From: Lachnospiraceae bacterium
Lineage (GTDB): Bacteria; Bacillota; Clostridia; Lachnospirales; Lachnospiraceae
Assembly: GCA_021771755.1 (NCBI GenBank)
Contig: JAETOL010000001.1
Coordinates: 62,001-126,000, forward strand
DNA: 64,000 bases
Direction of reading: 5' to 3'
Within the stretch, counting starts at the first letter, position 1. The number at the start of each line of letters is the position of its first letter. The position numbers and the translations under genes are program-made. This document shows, piece after piece, positions 1 through 8,413 of the stretch. The notes below the pieces were generated by a model. It made no database searches, was not told where the DNA came from, and was given only the letters and a program-made list of their open reading frames with translations.

Positions 1-1162
1 CGAAGATAATGGTATCATTTGTCGTATTTTCTGTTTCTGGTGTAATAACCTGTGTATCTTCCAATGCACCCAGTCCACTGACGATTTCTGCGATCTTATC
101 GCTGATATCCTGAACCGTACTGGATGGTACATATGCCTCATCTCCATAAAGGAATTTATGAAGCGCAACAACATTAGATACCAGATCTACATCAGAAGTT
201 CCCTCTGCGGTAGGAACGATAACACTTCCCTTTACATTTGAAAATTTAAACGCTGTGGGGAAACCTACGGTATCATTCATGCTGTATCCGATCATAGTAG
301 GAAGAAGCTGAAGGATTTCTGTCTTGTCCACAGATGTCTCTACCATAGGGAATACTTCGTCCATAATCTTAAAGATCGTCGGAAGTCCTGCTTTTTTCGC
401 TTTCTGAACGATCAGCTGGATTACTTTACGCTGTCTTTCTGTACGTCCCATATCCAGACTTGCAGTGTAACGGATACGGCAGTAAGCAGTAACCTGTACA
501 CCATTCAGATGATAACGGTAATCAATCTTTTCAATATCTTCCGGTCTCTCCGGCTTCTCGATAGGTGTGTAATCTTTGTCGATATCTGCAGATGTTTCCA
601 CACAATAGTTATTCATGTGTTCAATCTCTGCATAGGACATATCAATATCCAGACCGCCAAGAGCATCTACAATGGAAGCCAGAGCATTAAAGTTTACGGT
701 TGCATAGTCTGTAATATTCAAATCCAGGTTTCTGTTCAGCATATTAACTGCTTCCGCCGGACTCTTGGCATATGCAGCATTGGCTTTTGAATAGGTTTCT
801 CCATAAACATTAAGAAGTGTATCTCTGTATACAGAAGCCAGTTTTACTTCTTTGGTATCATTGTTGACACTTGCAATGATCATGGTATCGCTGTTCATTC
901 CGCCCACTGCACTTTTATCTCTGTGGTCAATTCCGAACAGCGCATAGGTTGTAAAACCGGTAAGTTTGGAAGTCTCCGCTTCAATAGATTCCTGTACTTC
1001 CTGATTCACCTGAATCTGGCTGGTATCTGCCGCCGGCTGCTGGATCTTATCCATCTTGGAATTCAGCTGTCCGTAAACATAAAGACCACCAATAAACAGG
1101 AGGAGTACAATAATCTCTACTGCAAACAGTATCTTCTTTGTCTTTGATCTTGGTTTTGCCAT
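1..1162 (-). CDS. LytR-CpsA-Psr (LCP) family protein, 3' end outside the window
   Basis: LCP proteins transfer polyprenyl-linked glycopolymers to peptidoglycan on the outer face of the membrane. I translated this from the reverse strand: ATG at 1162 behind an AAGGGGAAAG ribosome site, a short basic N-terminus (MAKPRSKTKK), one membrane segment at about residues 11-28, then the extracellular LCP domain. Conserved LCP features are visible, including a GIDHRD box near residue 70, MNSDTMIIASVN, a YRDTL-like motif and an arginine-rich stretch around TERQRKVIQ. It is open to the window edge, so about 387 codons are seen and the C-terminus is missing. It follows the initiating sugar transferase by 18 bases, which fits ligation of that polymer to the wall. 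Confidence 0.9.
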   Translation of the reverse strand, partial: MAKPRSKTKKILFAVEIIVLLLFIGGLYVYGQLNSKMDKIQQPAADTSQIQVNQEVQESIEAETSKLTGFTTYALFGIDHRDKSAVGGMNSDTMIIASVNNDTKEVKLASVYRDTLLNVYGETYSKANAAYAKSPAEAVNMLNRNLDLNITDYATVNFNALASIVDALGGLDIDMSYAEIEHMNNYCVETSADIDKDYTPIEKPERPEDIEKIDYRYHLNGVQVTAYCRIRYTASLDMGRTERQRKVIQLIVQKAKKAGLPTIFKIMDEVFPMVETSVDKTEILQLLPTMIGYSMNDTVGFPTAFKFSNVKGSVIVPTAEGTSDVDLVSNVVALHKFLYGDEAYVPSSTVQDISDKIAEIVSGLGALEDTQVITPETENTTNDTIIF

Positions 1163-1180
1163 CTTCTTTCCCCTTATCTT

Positions 1181-2581
1181 TTAATATGCGTTTTTATTTA
1201 TGAAACCTTTAAAAATTGTCAGGAACAGGATCTTGATGTCAAATCCAATGCTCCAGTTTTCAATATAATAAAGGTCACAGTCAATACGTTTTTTAATGGA
1301 TGTATCTCCACGATATCCATTTACCTGCGCCCATCCAGTCAGTCCCGGACGAACCTGATGTTTTACCATATATCTGGGAATCTCTTCCCTGAATTTTTCT
1401 ACAAAGAAAGGCCGTTCCGGTCTTGGACCTACCAGGCTCATATCTCCTCTGAGAATATTAAAAAGCTGTGGAAGCTCGTCAATGCTTGTTCTGCGCATGA
1501 ACTTGCCGATCCCTGTTACACGGGGGTCATTTTTTACCGTCCATGCCTTTTTTTCTTCTGCCTCCGGCTGAATCTCCATCGAACGGAATTTGTACATCCA
1601 GAAGGTCTTATTGTGAAGTCCCACACGTTCCTGCTTATAGATCAGCGGTCCCGGAGAAGTCGCCTTGATCAGGATACACATCAGGACCATCACCGGGGAA
1701 GAAACAATAATAGCGGCAATAGACCCGAAAATATCCATCAAGCGCTTTACCATGGCGTTAAATGTATTGTTCAAAGGAACATATCGTATATTGATCACCG
1801 GAAGCCCCAGGATATCCTCTGTGTATGGTTTCGTCGGAATGATCTTATTATAATCCGGGATAAATTTCGTATGCACACCGGATTTCTCGCACATGGCAAC
1901 AATTTCTTCCAGACGATAATATTCACTCAGCCCCAGCGTAATAGCAATCTCATCCAATCGGTTGGCCGGAAGGATCACCGTAAGATTGGCGATTCTGCCG
2001 ATCACCTTGATTCCTTTATACATTGTGCCCGCCGGCACATTGTCATCCAGGATTCCTCTGACTACATACCCCCACTGGGGATTCACCTGAATCCTGTCTA
2101 TATATTCCTCTGCCGCCCGGCTGTAGCCTACCAGTATCATCTGTCTCTGGTTAAGGCCTTTCTTGCGCATATTCTGAAGAAAAAGAAAGACTGCCATTCT
2201 GGCACTCCACTCCAGAACAATATTTACTCCGCAAAAAATATATACTGTTAATCGGGAATAATGCCCCTCTTTCATCATATACAAAAGAAATACAAAAGCC
2301 AGCATTCCCAGCACATTCGCCTTAATGATGTTTGCAAGCATAAGTCTGCGCCCCTGCATATGCAGCGGCTCATATAAGGTGAATGCCTGATAAAGAAGCA
2401 TATATCCCGGAACAATAAATACCAGCGCAAGCATATACTGGGAAAAACTCAGTCCTTTTTCTGCTGAATACGCAAATGGTCCCATAAAACGCAAATACCA
2501 TGCAATTATATAGGAAACCACCAAGACGAATATATCCATCAGCATCATGCGCCGGCTAAAGGTCTTCTGATTATCCTGCAT
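1181..2581 (-). CDS. Polyprenyl-phosphate sugar phosphotransferase (initiating transferase)
   Basis: It should move a sugar-1-phosphate from a nucleotide sugar to undecaprenyl phosphate, the first step of a lipid-linked surface polysaccharide. The 466-residue protein has four to five N-terminal membrane segments (about 12-130), a central Rossmann-like region with GYSRAAEEYI, and a C-terminal bacterial sugar transferase domain from about residue 270. That domain shows KRLMDIFGS, the SPGPLIYKQERVG box, KFRSM, DELPQLFNILRGDMSLVGPRP and VRPGLTGWAQVNG, all hallmarks of the WbaP/WcaJ/CpsE family. Which sugar is used cannot be read. It lies between a GT2 gene and the LCP gene on the same strand. Confidence 0.93.
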   Translation of the reverse strand: MQDNQKTFSRRMMLMDIFVLVVSYIIAWYLRFMGPFAYSAEKGLSFSQYMLALVFIVPGYMLLYQAFTLYEPLHMQGRRLMLANIIKANVLGMLAFVFLLYMMKEGHYSRLTVYIFCGVNIVLEWSARMAVFLFLQNMRKKGLNQRQMILVGYSRAAEEYIDRIQVNPQWGYVVRGILDDNVPAGTMYKGIKVIGRIANLTVILPANRLDEIAITLGLSEYYRLEEIVAMCEKSGVHTKFIPDYNKIIPTKPYTEDILGLPVINIRYVPLNNTFNAMVKRLMDIFGSIAAIIVSSPVMVLMCILIKATSPGPLIYKQERVGLHNKTFWMYKFRSMEIQPEAEEKKAWTVKNDPRVTGIGKFMRRTSIDELPQLFNILRGDMSLVGPRPERPFFVEKFREEIPRYMVKHQVRPGLTGWAQVNGYRGDTSIKKRIDCDLYYIENWSIGFDIKILFLTIFKGFINKNAY

Positions 2582-2643
2582 GAATCTATGACACCTCGAT
2601 CCGTTTCATTGTGTCTGTCTGTAATTTCTGAATAGTTATGTCT

Positions 2644-2672
2644 ATCTTATAATACTTGGTTTTCAAAATCAA
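2644..2672 (-). promoter_or_regulatory. Weak candidate promoter for the initiating transferase
   Basis: On the minus strand TTGATT (2667-2672) lies 17 bases before TAAGAT (2644-2649), about 60 bases upstream of the transferase start. The 145-base gap is AT-rich and holds no other recognisable signal. This is a pattern match only. Confidence 0.35.
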
Positions 2673-2726
2673 TGATTTCTTACAAATTATTTTATAATAA
2701 CAGCTTAAATCCCTGTAAGAACGACT

Positions 2727-3680
2727 TTACGCTGCCAGTCTGCGGAATATATTTATCCATAATTCCAGCTGGATTCTGCAGTAATTCGGCAGATTTTTGA
2801 AAGAAAACGGCACTTTTTTCCCTTTAAAACTGATAGAAAATCCGTTTTTGATACCTGCCAGATACTCTTTTCCCATTCCCTTGACAGCAAAGAACAAAAA
2901 TTTTATTCCAAATCCAAGGAGCAAAAAAGGCAGATTTAAAAGGATCTGCAGAAATGGCATATTTTTGTATATCAGATACACATTATTCCTGGAAGAATAT
3001 CTGGTTTTAAACTGGTTGTAGCGGGATCCGCTGGTTCCGCTTCCCACATGGTAGACGATTGCCTTTGGCGCATACCAGTTCTCATATCCGTAGATTCTTG
3101 CGCGATATCCAATATCCGTATCTTCCAGATAAGCAAAATGCTCTTCATCAAAATATCCAATTTTCTCAATGATCTTTTTTCTGTAAATAGCAGCGCCTCC
3201 GCAGGCAGCAAAGATCTTCTCTTCTTTTTCGTAAATGTGGATATCTTTGCCTTTTCCTCTTGCAAAGGACCAGCCCAGCGCACAGTAATAATTTCCGGCA
3301 TCATCGATTTTGTCTCTGTCATGGTACTGCACCATACGGGCCGCACAGGAAAAAGCATCCTTATGCCTTCGGATAGCGGCAAGCATCTGCTCTACAAAAT
3401 CTTCCGCAACCTCTGTATCGTTATTCAAAAGCAGTACGTATGGCGCTTTTGCCGCACGGATCCCTTCATTGACCGCTCTGCAGAAGCCAAAATTTTCTGT
3501 AAGCTCTATGATATGAACCCAGGGATAACTGCCTGCCACAAAAGAACAGCTTCCATCTGTAGAGCCATTATCCACAAAAATAACCTCAAAATTTCTTGCA
3601 GTCTGCCCTTCCAGACTTCCCAGCACACTGTCCAGAAAAGCAATCCCATTAAAATTCGGTATAATCACCGATACTTCCAT
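2727..3680 (-). CDS. Family 2 glycosyltransferase, rhamnosyltransferase-like
   Basis: A cytoplasmic, membrane-associated GT2 enzyme of 317 residues that should add one sugar to the lipid-linked chain. The GT-A core starts at once (SVIIPNFNG, residues 4-12). It continues with VDNGSTDGS near residue 38, the metal-binding LLLNNDTE box near residue 85 and a LEDTDIGYR catalytic-base motif near residue 185. The C-terminus has a hydrophobic stretch (about 240-270) typical of WsaE/RgpF-like rhamnosyltransferases that sit on the membrane. It starts 9 bases after the larger GT2 gene. Donor and linkage are unknown; rhamnose is a guess from the linked rfb genes. Confidence 0.85.
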   Translation of the reverse strand: MEVSVIIPNFNGIAFLDSVLGSLEGQTARNFEVIFVDNGSTDGSCSFVAGSYPWVHIIELTENFGFCRAVNEGIRAAKAPYVLLLNNDTEVAEDFVEQMLAAIRRHKDAFSCAARMVQYHDRDKIDDAGNYYCALGWSFARGKGKDIHIYEKEEKIFAACGGAAIYRKKIIEKIGYFDEEHFAYLEDTDIGYRARIYGYENWYAPKAIVYHVGSGTSGSRYNQFKTRYSSRNNVYLIYKNMPFLQILLNLPFLLLGFGIKFLFFAVKGMGKEYLAGIKNGFSISFKGKKVPFSFKNLPNYCRIQLELWINIFRRLAA

Positions 3681-3689
3681 ATATCCTCC

Positions 3690-5546
3690 TTATTGCTTCC
3701 TGCCCATTCCCGGAAGAGGCCGAAGCGAATAATTCCATTTTGTCAGAGACAGATTCTTATTATAATAAGGATCTCCTTTTTTCAGAATATCGATCCACTG
3801 GCAGCGCATATATTCAATCTCTTCCTGAAAGCGCCGTACCTTTTCTGTACTGTCTTCTGCTCCTCTTGTCTTTGACTCCATGTGATAAAGCTGCACATAG
3901 GGATCATAAACGATCAGTTTTTCATTTTTTCTGACCTTCAGGCAAAGATCAACGTCATTAAACGCAACAGAAAGCTTTTCTGTAAAACCTCCGGCTTCTT
4001 CAAATGCTGTTTTTTTCATCATCATACAGGCTGCCGTCACGGCACTCATATCCTGAAGAATGGATGCCTTGTGAAGATATCCGGTTCTGTTTGCCGGCAT
4101 GTCTACAAACATATGTCCTGCAATACCACCAATGCCGATCACACATCCAGCATGCTGGATCGTATTATCCGGATAGATCAGCTTCACACCTACCGCTCCC
4201 ACTTCCGGACGCTGGCAGACACCAAGCATTTCTTTGATCCACCCTGGTGTGATAACTTTCACATCATTATTCAAAAACAACAGGTATTCGCCTTTGGCAT
4301 GACTCACTCCATAATTGTTGATAGCTGAATAGTTAAATTCTTTTTTCCAGCGGAGCAGACGGATCCGCGGATCCTGCGACAGTTCCTTATAATATTGAAA
4401 GATTTCTTCTGTAGTACTGTTATTTTCTACTATGATGATCTCGTAATTATCGTATTCTGTCTTTTCTCGAATAGATTCAATACAAGTTTTTAAAGTTTCT
4501 TTTTCATCCTTATTCGGAATAATGATTGAAACAAGAGGACTTCCCTGAACCGGATACTTTACCCGGAAAAATCCCAGATCCGGTGTGTGGGTGACCACTC
4601 CCGCTGTACCCGTCCGTTCCAGATGAGCTTCAATCGCTCTTTTTCCGGCATCAAAAGCGTACATTTTGCTGGCAGGATTATCTGCTGTAGATGCCTTGTG
4701 CGTACGCCAGTGATACAGGATTTCTGGAATATGTCCCACTTTTCCGGCTGTTTCCACACATCGAAAGATAAAATCATGATCCTGGGCACCGTCAAATTCC
4801 TGCCGGAATCCTCCGGCTTTTTCCACCACAGAACATCTTACCACAAAAAAATGACAGATATAGTTGTTAGACCGCAAAAGATCCAGGTTAAAATCCGGTT
4901 TCAGATGTGGCTGAAAATGCTCGTCCAGCTCTGTAGTCACCTTATCTTCATCCGTATACACCGCATCCAGTGTTCTGTCAGAATCCAGTGCACGAGCCAC
5001 TTCATAAAGAGCATTGGGCGCAAGAAGATCGTCATGATCCAACAATCCTACAAATTCTCCTCTCGCCATTTCAAGAGCCGCATTTGTATTTCCGGCAATT
5101 CCTTTATTTTCAGAAAGTTCACTGACACGAATACGGGAATCTTTTTTCATATATTCGTCCAGGACACCTTTCATCACTGTGTCCTCCGGACTTCCATTCG
5201 CAATGCAAAGCTCCCAGTTGCCATATGTCTGATCCAGAAGAGACTCGATCATCTGTATCAGAAATGTCTCAGGAGTGCGAAAAGCCGGAACTGCCACACT
5301 GATCAGAGGCTCATAAGAAAAATGATGTTTTCTCTGTTTTTCCAGTTCTGCCTCGTCTGGTACATAAGCTTCATACCAGGGACCATAGGGAACTTCTTCC
5401 GGCTCAAATCTTTCATGAAGACGAATCCAGAACTCCTTCGGTCCATAGTGCTTCAGATAACGGAATCCTTTCTTTATTGTATATGGGTTTAATTTTTTCA
5501 GCATCCGGTTCCACTGGATCCGGCCTGCCTTTTCTTTTTTATTCAT
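3690..5546 (-). CDS. Tandem-domain GT2 glycosyltransferase
   Basis: Two complete GT2 modules lie in one polypeptide. The first, about residues 80-300, has SVAVPAFRTPE and the metal-binding DHDD. The second, about 340-590, has SIIIPNKDEKE, ENNST and LFLNNDV. The protein ends with the GDPYYNKNLSL tail shared with the two large GT2 proteins at 13.8-18.7 kb, so the three are paralogues. Tandem GT2 enzymes often add two different linkages of a repeat unit. I use ATG at 5546 because GAGG lies 7 bases before it; an in-frame TTG at 5552 is too close to that site. It heads the group with the next GT2, the initiating transferase and the LCP gene. Confidence 0.9.
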   Translation of the reverse strand: MNKKEKAGRIQWNRMLKKLNPYTIKKGFRYLKHYGPKEFWIRLHERFEPEEVPYGPWYEAYVPDEAELEKQRKHHFSYEPLISVAVPAFRTPETFLIQMIESLLDQTYGNWELCIANGSPEDTVMKGVLDEYMKKDSRIRVSELSENKGIAGNTNAALEMARGEFVGLLDHDDLLAPNALYEVARALDSDRTLDAVYTDEDKVTTELDEHFQPHLKPDFNLDLLRSNNYICHFFVVRCSVVEKAGGFRQEFDGAQDHDFIFRCVETAGKVGHIPEILYHWRTHKASTADNPASKMYAFDAGKRAIEAHLERTGTAGVVTHTPDLGFFRVKYPVQGSPLVSIIIPNKDEKETLKTCIESIREKTEYDNYEIIIVENNSTTEEIFQYYKELSQDPRIRLLRWKKEFNYSAINNYGVSHAKGEYLLFLNNDVKVITPGWIKEMLGVCQRPEVGAVGVKLIYPDNTIQHAGCVIGIGGIAGHMFVDMPANRTGYLHKASILQDMSAVTAACMMMKKTAFEEAGGFTEKLSVAFNDVDLCLKVRKNEKLIVYDPYVQLYHMESKTRGAEDSTEKVRRFQEEIEYMRCQWIDILKKGDPYYNKNLSLTKWNYSLRPLPGMGRKQ

Positions 5547-5603
5547 TGTCAAACCTCAGTTTATCGCCTGTTTTGCGTGTTTTTTTCCATAGAATCCGGG
5601 TTT

Positions 5604-5632
5604 ATTTTATCATTCTGTCCTGAGTTTTGCAA
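5604..5632 (-). promoter_or_regulatory. Promoter of the leftward GT2/transferase/LCP genes
   Basis: Minus strand: TTGCAA (5627-5632), 17 bases, TAAAAT (5604-5609), about 60 bases upstream of the GT2 start. Spacing and hexamers fit a vegetative sigma-A promoter. Confidence 0.6.
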
Positions 5633-5673
5633 GGCTGAACGTGTGTATCAGTAAAGCACCCCTTACAAAAGTA

Positions 5674-5702
5674 TTGAATTACCGTGTAAAATGGGATATG
5701 AT
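5674..5702 (+). promoter_or_regulatory. Promoter of the D,D-carboxypeptidase paralogue
   Basis: Plus strand: TTGAAT (5674-5679), 17 bases, TATGAT (5697-5702), about 48 bases before the ATG at 5750. Spacing is optimal for sigma-A. Confidence 0.65.
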
Positions 5703-5718
5703 AAGTTTTGTAAAACTT
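5703..5718. promoter_or_regulatory. Palindrome at the transcription start, possible operator
   Basis: AAGTTTT and AAAACTT are perfect 7-base arms separated by GT. The palindrome lies directly after the -10 box of the plus-strand promoter, where a bound repressor would block initiation. No regulator family is assigned. Confidence 0.4.
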
Positions 5719-5749
5719 TAAATATACATTCTTTACAGGAGTAAAATTT

Positions 5750-6985
5750 ATGAAAATAAAGAACTTATTCGTCGGGCTTCTGACTCTTGGCACAGTTTTT
5801 TCTCTGATTTTCCAGACACCTGTCCAGGCAGCTGAAGCAGCCTCCGGTATCACCACAAATTCCATTTCCGGCTGGCCTCAGGGAAATGATATCACCTCTA
5901 CGGCAGCCGTAGTCATGGAAGAATCCACAGATACCGTCATCTATGCCAAAAACATGGATCAGCAGCTTTTTCCCGGAAGTACGGTCAAAGTAATGACAAC
6001 TCTCCTTGCATTGGAAAACAGCCAGCTCACGGATCAGGTGACTATGACGGCCACCGGTGTTTCCGGTGTCACGGACGGCGGCGCCAATATTTCAGCACAG
6101 CTGGATGAAGTTTTTTCCATGGAGCAGTGCCTGTATGCCATTATGCTGGCCTCTGCCAATGACATTGCCCTTCAGGTAGCTGAACACCTGGGAGGTTCTG
6201 TAGATGGCTTTGTCCAGATGATGAATGCAAAAGCAGCGGAGCTTGGCTGTACCAATACGGTATTTACCAACCCAACCGGCCTTCCGGACGAAAATCAGCA
6301 TACCACAGCTCACGATATGACTCTGATCATGCAGGCTGCCATGGAAAATGAAACCTTCCGCACGATTTCCGGAACACTTTCCTATACGATCACTGCCACC
6401 AATGTTTCTGGCGGCGAACGTGTTCTGACAAACAAATTTGCCATGATTAACGCTGCAGATCCTGCCTATTATCAGTTTTGTATCGGAGGACGGGAAGGGT
6501 ATACCGAAGCTTCCGGAAGTACACTTGTCTGTGGCGCAGAAAAAAACGGAGTAACACTGATCGCGGTTGTCCTGCAGGGTGCTTCCGGCACTACAGCAGC
6601 CGAGGCAGGAGCGCTTTTAAACTATGGATTTGATAATTTTCAGATGCTTTCTCTGGGAGACACGGATTTCAACATGATCTCCGGCGGCAATGTCTATGTC
6701 CCTGTCGGGGCATCTATCGACAGCCTTACCACCAAAGATGGCTCCATGGAAAACGGACAGTATACCCGTCAGTATTTCTTTGGAGAATCTCCCGTAGGAA
6801 CCTCTGTTATGGCAGCTGTTCAGGAACAGGATACCACGCTGATCGATGAAAGTCAGAAAAATCTCCAGGCTGCACAGGATTTCTCTCAGGCTCACACGGA
6901 AATCCCCTATTATCTGATCGCAGGCGGCGGAGCTCTGGTTCTTTTGTTCCTGATCTTTATGATTGTAAAAATTGCAAAATCATAA
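5750..6985 (+). CDS. D-alanyl-D-alanine carboxypeptidase paralogue with altered KTG box
   Basis: A low-molecular-weight penicillin-binding protein of the PBP5/DacF type, expected to trim the terminal D-Ala of peptidoglycan stem peptides. The 411-residue protein has a signal peptide (cleavage likely after VQAAEA, about residue 28), the serine motif SXXK as STVK, the SXN motif as SAN and a C-terminal membrane segment at about 387-408. The third active-site motif, normally KTG, reads IGGREGYTEASG, so K and T are replaced by R and E. The paralogue at 24.4-25.7 kb keeps KTG. Activity may therefore be lost or changed. AGGAG lies 9 bases before the ATG, and the gene has its own promoter. Confidence 0.88.
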   Translation: MKIKNLFVGLLTLGTVFSLIFQTPVQAAEAASGITTNSISGWPQGNDITSTAAVVMEESTDTVIYAKNMDQQLFPGSTVKVMTTLLALENSQLTDQVTMTATGVSGVTDGGANISAQLDEVFSMEQCLYAIMLASANDIALQVAEHLGGSVDGFVQMMNAKAAELGCTNTVFTNPTGLPDENQHTTAHDMTLIMQAAMENETFRTISGTLSYTITATNVSGGERVLTNKFAMINAADPAYYQFCIGGREGYTEASGSTLVCGAEKNGVTLIAVVLQGASGTTAAEAGALLNYGFDNFQMLSLGDTDFNMISGGNVYVPVGASIDSLTTKDGSMENGQYTRQYFFGESPVGTSVMAAVQEQDTTLIDESQKNLQAAQDFSQAHTEIPYYLIAGGGALVLLFLIFMIVKIAKS

Positions 6986-7024
6986 AAAAGCATAAATTTT
7001 CTCTAAAACTTTTAAAAATAAATC

Positions 7025-7053
7025 TTGAAAACCACCTCCTCATACTGTACAAT
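7025..7053 (+). promoter_or_regulatory. Promoter of the riboswitch-oadB transcript
   Basis: TTGAAA (7025-7030), 17 bases, TACAAT (7048-7053). Transcription would start near 7060, exactly at the 5' edge of the structured leader. Confidence 0.7.
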
Positions 7054-7060
7054 ACACTTG

Positions 7061-7137
7061 ATATAGGGGAGTAGTCAGCACTGTCCGGTGCGATTAAGTC
7101 AACAGCATGAGCCTCTGGCTCTGGCTTAATCTATACC
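7061..7137 (+). ncRNA. Candidate cation-sensing riboswitch aptamer (yybP-ykoY-like)
   Basis: The leader folds into a compact junction. P1 pairs TATAG (7062-7066) with CTATA (7131-7135). A short hairpin forms from GCAC (7078-7081) and GTGC (7088-7091). A long arm pairs ATTAAG (7093-7098) with CTTAAT (7125-7130) and is tipped by GAGCC (7109-7113) and GGCTC (7117-7121). The loop sequences GGGGAGTAG (7066-7074) and GTCAACA (7098-7104) resemble the two conserved docking loops of the manganese yybP-ykoY class. A sodium- or other cation-sensing class is also possible, given the sodium-pump gene downstream. TATACC (7132-7137) can pair instead with GGTATA (7149-7154), giving a switch next to the terminator. 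Confidence 0.55.
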
Positions 7138-7158
7138 TTTTTGATTCTGGTATACGAC

Positions 7159-7198
7159 AAGACCTGTGTTCCTTTCTTGTGGAACACAGGTCTTTTTT
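7159..7198 (+). terminator. Intrinsic terminator between leader and oadB (attenuator)
   Basis: Two perfect 14-base arms (7159-7172 and 7181-7194), an 8-base loop and a T-rich tract ending at 7198. It lies upstream of the coding region and downstream of the structured leader, so it should act as the expression platform of the riboswitch. Confidence 0.85.
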
Positions 7199-7258
7199 AC
7201 TGGAAACCCACTGACAGTCAGACAGACCATCCCGTGAAAATAATTAGGAGGAATCTGT

Positions 7259-8395
7259 ATGGACTTTTTAATTTCCGGCATCACATCTATCACCCCCCAG
7301 CAGATCGTCATGTATGTGATCGGAGCCGTTCTTATCTGGCTCGCTATCAATAAAGATCTGGAACCGGTACTGCTCCTGCCGCTGGGATTCGGAGCGATCC
7401 TTGTAAACCTTCCCGCTTCCGGTGTACTGAACCAGACACTTGAAGGAATCGGAGAAACAAACGGTATCATCGAATGGCTTTTTAATGTAGGAATCGAAGC
7501 TTCCGAGGCAATGCCGCTTCTTCTGTTCATCGGAATCGGCGCAATGATCGACTTCGGACCTCTGCTTTCCAATCCAAAGCTGTTCCTGTTCGGAGCTGCC
7601 GCTCAGTTTGGTATCTTCGCAGCTATCGTTGTTGCATGCTGTCTTGGTTTCGACTTAAAAGACGCTGCTTCCATTGGTATCATCGGAGCTGCCGACGGCC
7701 CGACTTCCATTCTGGTATCTCAGGTTCTTGGCTCCAATTATATCGGGCCCATCGCGGTAGTCGCCTACTCGTACATGGCTCTGGTGCCGATCATCCAGCC
7801 TATGGTCATCAAGCTGCTCACAACCAAAAAAGAGCGCTGCATCCATATGGAATACAAACCGGCAACTGTTTCCAAAAAAGCGAAGATCATTTTCCCGATC
7901 GTGGTTACTTTCATCGCCGGACTGGTTGCGCCAATGTCCGTATCCCTGGTAGGCTTCCTGATGTTTGGTAACCTGCTTCGTGAATGCGGCGTACTGAATA
8001 ATCTGTCTGATGCAGCCCAGAACATTCTGTCCAACCTGGTTTCCCTTCTTCTGGGAATCACCATTGCATTCAGTATGAAAGCCGATACCTTTGTAAATAA
8101 GGAAACTCTTCTGATCATGCTTATTGGTCTCTGTGCATTTATCTTTGATACTGCTGCAGGTGTGCTTTTTGCAAAACTTATGAATCTTTTCTCCAAAGAA
8201 AAGATCAATCCTATGATCGGTGCTGCCGGAATCTCCGCATTCCCTATGGCTGCCCGTGTCGTACAGAAAATGGCACTTAAGGAAGATCCAAGCAATGTTC
8301 TCATCATGCAGGCAACAGGAACCAACGTTTCCGGTCAGATCGCATCTGTTGTTGCCGGCGGCGTTATCCTGAACGTTGTTGCAAGCATTCTCTAA
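7259..8395 (+). CDS. Sodium-translocating decarboxylase beta subunit (OadB/GcdB/MmdB family)
   Basis: The beta subunit is the membrane part of biotin-dependent decarboxylase pumps: it decarboxylates carboxybiotin and exports sodium. The 378 residues are almost entirely membrane-spanning. They carry the diagnostic GAADGPTSI box (about residues 140-148, with the essential Asp), NLLRECGVL, and near the C-terminus ATGTNVSGQIASVVAGG, which holds the Asn, Gly and Ser of the sodium path. The start follows AGGAGG by 7 bases. No carboxyltransferase (alpha) or biotin carrier gene is nearby, so the substrate acid cannot be named. It is preceded by a riboswitch-like leader and terminator, and followed by a tiny membrane gene. 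Confidence 0.92.
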   Translation: MDFLISGITSITPQQIVMYVIGAVLIWLAINKDLEPVLLLPLGFGAILVNLPASGVLNQTLEGIGETNGIIEWLFNVGIEASEAMPLLLFIGIGAMIDFGPLLSNPKLFLFGAAAQFGIFAAIVVACCLGFDLKDAASIGIIGAADGPTSILVSQVLGSNYIGPIAVVAYSYMALVPIIQPMVIKLLTTKKERCIHMEYKPATVSKKAKIIFPIVVTFIAGLVAPMSVSLVGFLMFGNLLRECGVLNNLSDAAQNILSNLVSLLLGITIAFSMKADTFVNKETLLIMLIGLCAFIFDTAAGVLFAKLMNLFSKEKINPMIGAAGISAFPMAARVVQKMALKEDPSNVLIMQATGTNVSGQIASVVAGGVILNVVASIL

Positions 8396-8413
8396 TGGAA
8401 GGGGGAAATCCGT

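Noticed and set aside
509-1147. Plus-strand frames opposite the LCP gene
   Set aside because: They are antisense to a clear LCP coding frame and have no ribosome site or recognisable motif.
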